From: an uncultured Proteiniphilum sp.
Lineage (GTDB): Bacteria > Bacteroidota > Bacteroidia > Bacteroidales > Dysgonomonadaceae
Assembly: GCF_937873925.1 (NCBI RefSeq)
Contig: NZ_CALNAT010000022.1
Span: 1-6,746 of the forward strand
Direction: 5' to 3'
DNA length: 6,746 nucleotides
The translations under genes were made by a program, and so were the position numbers. Below, piece after piece: positions 1 through 6,053 of the stretch. The notes under the pieces are model-generated. The model was not told the DNA's origin and searched no databases. It was given only the letters and a program-made list of their open reading frames with translations. Positions within the stretch are counted from its first letter, which is position 1. Each line of letters opens with the position of its first letter.

Positions 1-46
1 TTGTTAATCCCACGCTGTTGTCTTTATTTTGAAACAAAGTTTTTTG

Positions 47-54
47 TACATTTG
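47..54 (+). promoter_or_regulatory. Bacteroidota -7 promoter box for the phosphatase-like gene
   Basis: TACATTTG matches the Bacteroidota housekeeping -7 consensus TAnnTTTG exactly and lies 20 bp before the predicted start codon. The -33 element is poor: a TTTG at 28-31 is closer than the usual 19-21 bp spacing. If used, transcription would begin only about 15 nt before the GTG, giving a very short leader. Confidence 0.5.
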
Positions 55-74
55 CTTGTTAGTAGAAGAATAGG

Positions 75-1142
75 GTGAAAAAACTATATTTCATATTACA
101 TCTTTTTTTACTGTTGATGCTGGCGAACTCTTGTATGTCGACAGTAAAAATAACTTCTGTCGTGGAAAAAGACAGGGAAGGGGATTTCTTGTTAAAGTGG
201 GAAGTAAGCCCTGATCAGGAGGGTGATATAGATATTTACACTTCTCTCACCGACAGTTCACTTACCAGTTTTATGCCCCTTACCTCCAGGAAGATTACCG
301 ATCAGGTATTGAGGGTGAGTCCTACCGGCTCGGGGTTGAGGGAATACTTTATACTTCGTACGGGCGGCGTTTATTCGGGTGTGGTTGCTAATAGAACCAT
401 AGAGATGAACAATATAAAGAATTTCAGAGATGTAGGGGGATATTTCACTGCCGATAACCGCCAGATAAAATGGGGAGAGATTTATCGTTCGGCCGATTTA
501 ACCAATGCTACTTTGTATGATCAGGAAAGAATACGCAGGTTAAACATCAAAACGATCATCGATTTCAGATCGGACAGAACAGCGAAGAAATATCCTCTCC
601 TTCTTCATCCTTCCATACGGAAAATAGCCTTGCCGCTGGCTCCTATGGATGCTGAAAAACTGGATGAGCAAGTGAGGGATGAGCATTTCGATAGAAGTGA
701 TGCCATCCGTTATGTACAGGAATCGTATGTAGATATCGTGGAAAATCATAAGGAGCAATTTGGAGAGATGTTCGATTTGCTGACCAACGACAGCAATTAT
801 CCTATCCTTATGACGGAATCACTGGGTAAGGATGGCGTAGGGTTGGCTTCCTATTTCATACTCTATGCTTTAGGTGTGCCGCCTGGCACATTGGAGGATG
901 ATTACATGCTTTCAAATCGGGAGATCGATCCCGCAAAAGCGAAAATTGACGCCCGAAATCTTTCGGAACCCCTGCAGGAAGCTGTTACCGCTATGCTCTC
1001 CGTCAACAGGGCATACCTGAACTATGTTATCGAACATATAAAACAGAAATACGGTTCGGTGGACAATTATCTCGAAAAGGAACTTCGGGTTACCGTAGGA
1101 AAGAAAAATTTGTTACGGAAATACCTGCTTTACCAATTCTGA
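75..1142 (+). CDS. Phosphatase-family lipoprotein with a degenerate active site (probable pseudophosphatase)
   Basis: A 355-residue protein. Residues 1-20 form an SPII signal (basic KK, hydrophobic run, then LANSC with Cys20), so it should be lipid-anchored and exported; no acidic surface-export signal follows the Cys. Residues about 21-108 look like a small beta-rich, Fn3-like domain. Residues about 112-355 match the Y_phosphatase3 tyrosine/serine phosphatase family from end to end: NFRDVGGY (116-123), GEIYRSADL (134-142), IIDFRSDRT (161-169), DDYMLSN (275-281) and a C-terminal YGSVDNYL (326-333). Active members carry an HCxxGKDRTG P-loop. Here the aligned stretch 247-256 is TESLGKDGVG, so His is Thr, the nucleophilic Cys is Glu248 and the phosphate-binding Arg is Gly254. 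Cys-dependent catalysis is therefore unlikely; phosphate or phospholipid sensing, or binding a protein, is inference. The start is GTG, chosen because it gives an intact lipoprotein signal; no clear Shine-Dalgarno site is present. The frame is open throughout, so this is not simple decay. Confidence 0.88.
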   Translation: MKKLYFILHLFLLLMLANSCMSTVKITSVVEKDREGDFLLKWEVSPDQEGDIDIYTSLTDSSLTSFMPLTSRKITDQVLRVSPTGSGLREYFILRTGGVYSGVVANRTIEMNNIKNFRDVGGYFTADNRQIKWGEIYRSADLTNATLYDQERIRRLNIKTIIDFRSDRTAKKYPLLLHPSIRKIALPLAPMDAEKLDEQVRDEHFDRSDAIRYVQESYVDIVENHKEQFGEMFDLLTNDSNYPILMTESLGKDGVGLASYFILYALGVPPGTLEDDYMLSNREIDPAKAKIDARNLSEPLQEAVTAMLSVNRAYLNYVIEHIKQKYGSVDNYLEKELRVTVGKKNLLRKYLLYQF

Positions 1143-1199
1143 TATTTATTCAGCAAATTTGGGTATTTTCTTTCAGACTTTTTCCCGCCACGGCATAAT

Positions 1200-1216
1200 G
1201 CAAACAAGTTTGCTTT
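1200..1216 (+). terminator. Possible weak terminator after the phosphatase-like gene
   Basis: GCAAA(C)..(G)TTTGC forms a five- to six-base-pair hairpin (1200-1205 with 1208-1213) with a very tight loop, followed by TTT. It lies 58 bp after the stop codon. The stem is short and A/T-rich and the T run is only three, so this is a weak candidate. No better terminator is visible between this gene and the helicase. Confidence 0.25.
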
Positions 1217-1254
1217 CTGCACATTGCTTAATGAAATAGTTCAATTTATTTTCA

Positions 1255-1262
1255 TACCTTTG
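1255..1262 (+). promoter_or_regulatory. Bacteroidota -7 promoter box for the helicase gene
   Basis: TACCTTTG is an exact match to TAnnTTTG. No convincing -33 TTTG/TTG lies at the expected distance; the nearest TTG (1224-1226) is too far upstream. Transcription would start near 1268-1270 and leave a leader of roughly 118 nt, so the helicase is probably transcribed on its own rather than read through from the upstream gene. Confidence 0.55.
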
Positions 1263-1266
1263 CATC

Positions 1267-1286
1267 CGATTTTAAAATAAAAATCG
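1267..1286 (+). promoter_or_regulatory. Hairpin at the predicted 5' end of the helicase mRNA
   Basis: CGATTTT (1267-1273) and AAAATCG (1280-1286) are perfect inverted repeats of seven bases around a six-base loop (AAAATA). It coincides with the start site predicted from the -7 box, so it would form a 5'-terminal stem in the transcript. A role in mRNA stability or cold response is inference; an A/T-rich stem like this is only moderately stable. Confidence 0.4.
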
Positions 1287-1334
1287 AAGGTTGTCATTGA
1301 ATTCTCTCTCATCTTTAGTAAGTGCTTTTGTGGT

Positions 1335-1365
1335 TATGGGGTAAGGAGAAGCATCAATACCCATA
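1335..1365 (+). promoter_or_regulatory. Leader hairpin upstream of the helicase start codon
   Basis: TATGGG (1335-1340) pairs with CCCATA (1360-1365). After a one-base bulge at G1341, TA (1342-1343) pairs with TA (1358-1359), giving eight base pairs around a loop of about 14 nt. The loop holds AGGAG, a Shine-Dalgarno-like string too far (about 38 nt) from the helicase ATG to serve it directly. The stem ends 21 nt before the ATG. It may modulate translation, as long leaders of cold-inducible helicase genes do in other bacteria, but no known RNA family is recognised. Confidence 0.35.
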
Positions 1366-1386
1366 CACGCTAAAAATATTTATAAA

Positions 1387-3114
1387 ATGAGTACATTTGA
1401 AGAATTGGGAGTGATTCCGGAGATCCGGCAGGCTATTACGGAATTGGGATTCGAAAATCCAATGCCGGTACAGACTGAAGTGATCCCGCAATTACTTTCC
1501 CACAAGAGAGACATTATCGCCCTGGCCCAGACCGGTACGGGCAAAACGGCCGCATTCGGGATCCCCGTCATCCAGAAAACAGATCTTACACTTTTATCGC
1601 CGCAAACCGTAATCCTTTGTCCTACGAGGGAGTTGTGCCTGCAAATAGCGGGAGACCTTACCGATTTCTCCACCTATGTGGAAGATATCAAAATACTTCC
1701 CGTCTATGGAGGATCGAGCATTGAAAGCCAGATCCGGACACTGAAAAGAGGGGTTCACATCATCGTGGCGACCCCCGGCCGGCTTATCGACCTGATCAAC
1801 CGCAAAACGGTTTCGCTTAAGCATGTGCATACCCTTGTACTGGATGAAGCCGACGAGATGCTGAATATGGGTTTTTCGGAAAGTATTGATGAGATACTTT
1901 CCAATGTACCCGGCAGTCGCTCTATGCTGCTTTTCTCGGCAACGATGCCGAAAGAGATTGAGAAAATCACCCGCAAATATATGAGTGATCCGGTGGAGAT
2001 CACCATCGGCAGAAAGAATGAGGGCGCCCAGAACGTGAGACATCTCTATTATATGGTGCATGCCAAAGATAAATATCTCGCGTTAAAAAGGATCGTGGAC
2101 TATTATCCCAATATATACGGGATTGTCTTTTGCCGGACGAGGAAGGAGACACAGGAAATTGCGGACAAACTCCTTCAGGACGGATATGATGCCGATTCTT
2201 TGCATGGCGACCTGTCACAGGTGCAGCGTGACTATGTAATGAATAAATACAGAAACCACAATCTCCAGTTACTGGTAGCTACCGATGTGGCCGCCCGGGG
2301 ACTGGATGTGGATGATGTAAGCCATATCATTAACTTCGGATTACCCGATGATTACGAAGTATATACCCACCGTAGCGGCAGGACCGGCCGCGCCGGAAAG
2401 ACGGGAACCTCTATCTCCATCATCCATATAAAGGAAAAAGGGAAGATTGCGCAGATCGAAAAACTGATCCACAAAACATTCGAAAAACGAGCTGTTCCCA
2501 AAGGAGACCTGATCTGTGAAAAACAATTATTCAATTTTGTGGATAAAATTGAGAAAGTAAAGGTCAATGAAGAGGAGATAGACCGGTTGTTACCCTCCAT
2601 TTTCCGTAAGTTGGAATGGCTCGGAAAAGAGGATATCATTAAACGGGTCGTATCGCTTGAATTCAATCGTCTGATTGAATATTACAGGCAGGCGGAAGAA
2701 ATCTACGAACCGGAAGAAAGATCATCGAAAAGCAGAAGAGAGAATGCCCGATCGGAGAGAACGGGCAAACGTCAGAAAAACGGGGTGCAACCTGAGAAAG
2801 GATATGCCCGCTTATTTATCAATATGGGAAAGATGGACGGAGTGAACCCTGCCACGCTGATGGGATTTATCAATGAGCATGTGAAAGGCAAAGTCCCGGT
2901 GGGCAGGATCGACCTGATGAAAAATTTTTCCTTTTTCGAAATACCGGAAGAGCTTGCCCCGAAAGTGGTGAAAACTTTCAGGGGGATGTATATCGAGGAC
3001 AGGAGACTGGTTGTCGAAGTCTCCCGGGGAGAGAATGAACCGCAAAGGGAGAAGAAGCATTTTTTTGAATCTTTCGAAGGGAAGAAAAAGAAAAAATATA
3101 CACAGAAAAGATAG
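1387..3114 (+). CDS. deaD: DEAD-box ATP-dependent RNA helicase, DeaD/CsdA type with DbpA-like RNA-binding domain
   Basis: A 575-residue cytoplasmic RNA helicase that uses ATP to unwind or remodel RNA, expected in ribosome assembly, mRNA turnover and cold adaptation. All core motifs are intact: a Q motif (F22 to about Q29), Walker A AQTGTGKT (47-54), PTREL (79-83), TPGR (129-132), DEAD (153-156), SAT (184-186), HGD (273-275), ATDVAARGLDV (298-308) and HRSGRTGR (328-335). Residues about 350-440 form a helical spacer resembling the dimerisation region of DeaD-type enzymes. A charged low-complexity linker follows (about 441-470), then a DbpA-type RNA-binding domain (about 471-546; GYARLFINMGKMDGVNP and NFSFFEIP are typical), and a Lys-rich tail ending in KKKKKYTQKR. 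The spacer and length favour DeaD over true DbpA, which joins its RNA-binding domain directly to the core. The ATG at 1387 starts just before the Q-motif region and follows an A-rich Bacteroidota-type leader. It appears to be a single-gene unit with its own promoter and terminator. Confidence 0.95.
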   Translation: MSTFEELGVIPEIRQAITELGFENPMPVQTEVIPQLLSHKRDIIALAQTGTGKTAAFGIPVIQKTDLTLLSPQTVILCPTRELCLQIAGDLTDFSTYVEDIKILPVYGGSSIESQIRTLKRGVHIIVATPGRLIDLINRKTVSLKHVHTLVLDEADEMLNMGFSESIDEILSNVPGSRSMLLFSATMPKEIEKITRKYMSDPVEITIGRKNEGAQNVRHLYYMVHAKDKYLALKRIVDYYPNIYGIVFCRTRKETQEIADKLLQDGYDADSLHGDLSQVQRDYVMNKYRNHNLQLLVATDVAARGLDVDDVSHIINFGLPDDYEVYTHRSGRTGRAGKTGTSISIIHIKEKGKIAQIEKLIHKTFEKRAVPKGDLICEKQLFNFVDKIEKVKVNEEEIDRLLPSIFRKLEWLGKEDIIKRVVSLEFNRLIEYYRQAEEIYEPEERSSKSRRENARSERTGKRQKNGVQPEKGYARLFINMGKMDGVNPATLMGFINEHVKGKVPVGRIDLMKNFSFFEIPEELAPKVVKTFRGMYIEDRRLVVEVSRGENEPQREKKHFFESFEGKKKKKYTQKR

Positions 3115-3156
3115 TTAAAGGACATAAACCGCATAATTGTCCTGATTCTTAGGGAG

Positions 3157-3190
3157 GGGGGTATTTCACAATGTGATTTACCCTCTTTTT
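3157..3190 (+). terminator. Rho-independent terminator of the helicase gene
   Basis: GGGTA (3159-3163) pairs with TACCC (3179-3183), extended outward by G3158-T3184 and G3157-C3185. After a small TT/TT internal loop, TCAC (3166-3169) pairs with GTGA (3173-3176) around a three-base loop. Five T residues (3186-3190) follow immediately. It begins 43 bp after the helicase stop codon and separates that gene from the receptor transcription unit. Confidence 0.65.
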
Positions 3191-3213
3191 GATCATTGCC
3201 CCCATATCTGCAA

Positions 3214-3253
3214 TCTTAATAACATCGTAACCAAACCGTAATCGATCTGTAAC
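3214..3253 (+). promoter_or_regulatory. Four 11-bp-spaced direct repeats, PhoB-box-like operator
   Basis: Four heptamers recur at exactly 11-bp intervals: TCTTAAT (3214-3220), TCGTAAC (3225-3231), CCGTAAT (3236-3242) and CTGTAAC (3247-3253). The period equals one helical turn, the arrangement bound by OmpR/PhoB-family response regulators. CTGTAAC differs from the E. coli PhoB heptamer CTGTCAC at one base. The last repeat ends 10 bp before the likely -7 box, the place where PhoB sites replace the -35 element. The repeats are seen directly; assignment to PhoB or phosphate control is inference. Confidence 0.55.
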
Positions 3254-3256
3254 ATT

Positions 3257-3271
3257 TATAAAAGACCTTTG
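3257..3271 (+). promoter_or_regulatory. Likely core promoter of the receptor gene
   Basis: GACCTTTG (3264-3271) matches the Bacteroidota -7 consensus TAnnTTTG at all but the first base; an overlapping TATAAA lies at 3257-3262. No -33 TTTG stands at the proper distance, where the 11-bp repeats lie instead. That pattern is typical of an activator-dependent promoter. The expected leader is about 22 nt. Confidence 0.45.
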
Positions 3272-3287
3272 TACCGAAAATCTAACG

Positions 3288-3294
3288 TAAGGAG
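3288..3294 (+). promoter_or_regulatory. Shine-Dalgarno site supporting a GTG start
   Basis: TAAGGAG lies six bases before the GTG at 3301. Such strong Shine-Dalgarno sites are uncommon in Bacteroidota. Here it decides the start: the GTG begins a complete signal peptide, and there is no in-frame ATG that would keep one. Confidence 0.6.
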
Positions 3295-3300
3295 TAATTT

Positions 3301-6003
3301 GTGATATATAGACTTGATTTGCCAAAATTGTCCGTTTTATTGTTTTTCCTTGCCTTTTCGGGATACGCTTATTCCCAGAGAGGCACTATCAAAGGAAAAA
3401 TCCTGGACGCCCAGACCGATGAACCGCTCATAGGGGCATCGGTACTGATAAAAGGGACCACCAACGGAGCTGCCGCAGACTTAGACGGAAACTATATCAT
3501 CCGGAATGTGGATGCAGGTACTTATACGCTCATCGCATCGTATGTTGCCTATCAAAGTGAAACAAAAACCGGAGTTGTTGTAGTAAGAAACAACGAAACC
3601 ACGGTCGATTTTTTGTTGAGTACGGATGATATCAGCCTGCAGGAAGTGGAAGTGGTGGCACGGGCAAACCGGGAGAGTGAGAACATCCTGTTGATGGAGC
3701 AGCGGCAGGCGCTGGTGGCCACGCAGGCTGTCGGTGCACGGGAACTGTCGCGGAAGGGAATTGGTGATGCGCAGGCGGCTGTTGCCCAGGTATCGGGAAT
3801 TTCCAAACAGGAAGGGATAAAGAATGTGTTTGTCCGCGGATTGGGAGACCGGTATAATGTGACTCTGCTCAATGGGTTTCCTATTCCTTCGGAAGATCCG
3901 GAATACAAAAATATAGCGCTCGGATTTTTCGGGACCGATATTATCCAGAGTATAAGCGTAAACAAAGTATTCAGCAGCAGTAACTACGCCGATGTAGGAG
4001 GGGCTGGTATTGATATTACTTCCAAGGAATTGGTCGGTGATTATGCACTCAGTGTCGATCTTTCGGCAGGGCTTAATACATCGGCTTTCGGCAGCGATTT
4101 TTTGCGCCAGCAGGGTTCCGGTTATTTCGGATTTGCCAATACGGAAAGGCCGGCCACAAATCAATTTACCTTTCAAAACAGCCTCGATCCTAAAGTCGTG
4201 TCGTTACCCCTTAATCATAGTTACGGCATTTCGGGCGGAAAATCGTTTCGTCTGGGAGAAAATCCGTTCTCATTCTTTATAGTAGCTTCTTACAGTACCG
4301 ATTATTCTTATACGGAAGAACAGGTACGAAACTCTTACACAGACGGAACGATCTGGCAAGATCAAAAAGGAGATAAATATTCTCAAAATATCAACCAACT
4401 CTTGCTTGGAAACGCGACGTACGACATTCACCGCAAACACAATCTACAATATAATTTCATGCTGGTTCATGCCAACGACCAATATGTAAGCGAATATCAG
4501 GGAGTAAATGCCGAGCGTCATCAGGATAGTCCCGACTTTTTAGGGTTTTTGAGGAGACAGCAGGCAAATGATAATTTATTGGTAGTAAATCAATTAATGT
4601 CCGATTGGGAATTGGCGAAGCCACTGAAACTGAGCGCAGGCGTTTCTTACAATACGGTAAAGGGTTTGGAGCCCGACAGGAGGGAGAACTATCTTTCACG
4701 ACAGGATGACGGAACGTATGTCCTCACCGGAAGCAACCGGCAAAAGCGCTTCTTCTCTACACTCCAAAGCAATGATATAAACGCGGAAACGGTTTTGACA
4801 TACAAATTGGGCGACCGTTTTAATAGCGGTAACTCGATGTTGAAAGTGGGATACAACGGACGTTTTGTGGATGATGAATTTGAAGCTGTTGAGTATAATT
4901 TTGATGCAGTGGGCGGAACCTATCCGATTGAAAGTTTGAGGCTGGACGATTTGTATAACGAGCAAAATATGACGGACGGACGGTTCAGTATGGCTATCGG
5001 CCCTTCTAACACGTATCATGTAACCAAATACGTTCATTCCGGATTTGTGGAAGCGTCGTACCAATTATGGGATAATCTCACAGGGAATGCCGGTGTGAGA
5101 GGCGATAGGGTGGATATGACCGTAGATTATAACGTGCAACATGTTTCGCCGGGGAAAAAACCAATCAGGAAAAACTATTTCTTACCAAGCGTAAACCTGA
5201 AGTACGATCTGAACGGTAAAAATTCCATGCGCCTGGGTATAAATAAGACCTATACGTTGCCCCAATCGAAAGAAATATCTCCTTACCAATACGTAAACAT
5301 ATCGTTTACCAGCCAGGGTAATCCTAACCTCAGGCCGTCGGATAATTACAACGCGGATTTGAAATGGGATTATTATATCAGCCCCAACGAATTATTTTCA
5401 ATAACGGGTTTCTATAAATATATTGTCAATCCGATCGGCCGTGTTGACCAGGGAAATTCGGCAGGATTACTTACCTACGACAATATCGGTGATCATGCCC
5501 TGGTGGGAGGTGTGGAACTTGAACTTCGAAAGAATATCTTTAATCGGTTCAACACCCAAACGGACCAGATGAACAGGCTCTCTGCCGGATTGAATGCTTC
5601 TTATATTTATACCAATCTTGAATTGGATATTCTCAATACCGATCCCAGAAACAGCGGGTTGGAGGGTGCCTCGCCTTTCCTCGTGAACTTCGACCTGTCG
5701 TACAACTATACTAAAAAAGAGAGAAGTCTTATTGCTTCTTTCATTTTTAACTATTTCAGCAGTCGAATTCATACTATTGGTGCAGGGGGCTATAATGATA
5801 TTATTGAGGAAGGTGTGGCTACACTCGATTTTGCAGCGTCGTACAAATTCACCCAACATTTTTCTTTAAAAGCCAAAGCTTCTAACTTGTTGAATCCGGC
5901 CTATCAACTGACACGTGAAAGTAGTTCGTCGAACGGCAATGTGATATTGAATGAATTTAAAAAAGGACAAAATATGAGTTTAGGAGTAAGCTACGAATTT
6001 TAA
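3301..6003 (+). CDS. TonB-dependent outer-membrane receptor with carboxypeptidase-regulatory-like N-terminal domain
   Basis: A 900-residue outer-membrane active transporter powered by TonB-ExbBD. Residues 1-25 are a signal peptide ending AYS before Gln26. Residues about 27-108 are a CarboxypepD_reg-like beta-sandwich (GTIKGKILDAQTDEPLIGAS, then GTYTL). A short segment (EVEVVA, 115-120) occupies the TonB-box position, and the plug covers about 140-245. The plug has a distinctive signature: VRGLGDRYNVTLLNGFPIPS (178-197), then IIQSISVNKVF (214-224) and ADVGGAGIDI (230-239). The rest is a 22-strand-type barrel with Tyr/Asn-rich strands, including NLKYDLNGKNSMRLGINKTY near 632, and ends in the aromatic C-terminus GVSYEF expected for BAM insertion. 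There is no STN domain, so FecA-type sigma/anti-sigma signalling is unlikely. It lacks SusC/RagA hallmarks and no SusD gene follows; instead a lipoprotein gene lies 50 bp downstream, probably in the same operon. The substrate is unknown. Upstream PhoB-like repeats hint at a phosphorus-related role, which is inference. Confidence 0.93.
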   Translation: MIYRLDLPKLSVLLFFLAFSGYAYSQRGTIKGKILDAQTDEPLIGASVLIKGTTNGAAADLDGNYIIRNVDAGTYTLIASYVAYQSETKTGVVVVRNNETTVDFLLSTDDISLQEVEVVARANRESENILLMEQRQALVATQAVGARELSRKGIGDAQAAVAQVSGISKQEGIKNVFVRGLGDRYNVTLLNGFPIPSEDPEYKNIALGFFGTDIIQSISVNKVFSSSNYADVGGAGIDITSKELVGDYALSVDLSAGLNTSAFGSDFLRQQGSGYFGFANTERPATNQFTFQNSLDPKVVSLPLNHSYGISGGKSFRLGENPFSFFIVASYSTDYSYTEEQVRNSYTDGTIWQDQKGDKYSQNINQLLLGNATYDIHRKHNLQYNFMLVHANDQYVSEYQGVNAERHQDSPDFLGFLRRQQANDNLLVVNQLMSDWELAKPLKLSAGVSYNTVKGLEPDRRENYLSRQDDGTYVLTGSNRQKRFFSTLQSNDINAETVLTYKLGDRFNSGNSMLKVGYNGRFVDDEFEAVEYNFDAVGGTYPIESLRLDDLYNEQNMTDGRFSMAIGPSNTYHVTKYVHSGFVEASYQLWDNLTGNAGVRGDRVDMTVDYNVQHVSPGKKPIRKNYFLPSVNLKYDLNGKNSMRLGINKTYTLPQSKEISPYQYVNISFTSQGNPNLRPSDNYNADLKWDYYISPNELFSITGFYKYIVNPIGRVDQGNSAGLLTYDNIGDHALVGGVELELRKNIFNRFNTQTDQMNRLSAGLNASYIYTNLELDILNTDPRNSGLEGASPFLVNFDLSYNYTKKERSLIASFIFNYFSSRIHTIGAGGYNDIIEEGVATLDFAASYKFTQHFSLKAKASNLLNPAYQLTRESSSSNGNVILNEFKKGQNMSLGVSYEF

Positions 6004-6053
6004 TTGCTGAATATTTTATCACACTAATTTTATTAACTAATTTATCAAACGAG

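Noticed and set aside
75..1142. Calling the first gene a pseudogene because its active site is lost
   Set aside because: The frame is uninterrupted, the signal peptide and flanking family motifs are intact, and the substitutions need several base changes within a preserved GKD loop. A non-catalytic functional protein fits better.
1336..1344. ATG GGG TAA mini-frame in the helicase leader, a possible upstream ORF
   Set aside because: It is only two codons, has no ribosome-binding context and overlaps a hairpin stem; chance occurrence is likely.
1594..2061. A 155-codon minus-strand frame inside the helicase gene
   Set aside because: It is antisense to motifs Ia-III of an intact DEAD-box core, and its translation shows no domain or signal.
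3481..4176. A 231-codon open frame on the minus strand inside the receptor gene
   Set aside because: It lies fully antisense to a convincing receptor plug and barrel, has no recognisable motif and no start context, and is His/Cys/Ile-rich as expected for a shadow frame.
3301..6003. Assignment of the receptor to SusC/RagA
   Set aside because: The plug signature differs from SusC, and the next gene is a beta-rich lipoprotein without SusD-like TPR features.
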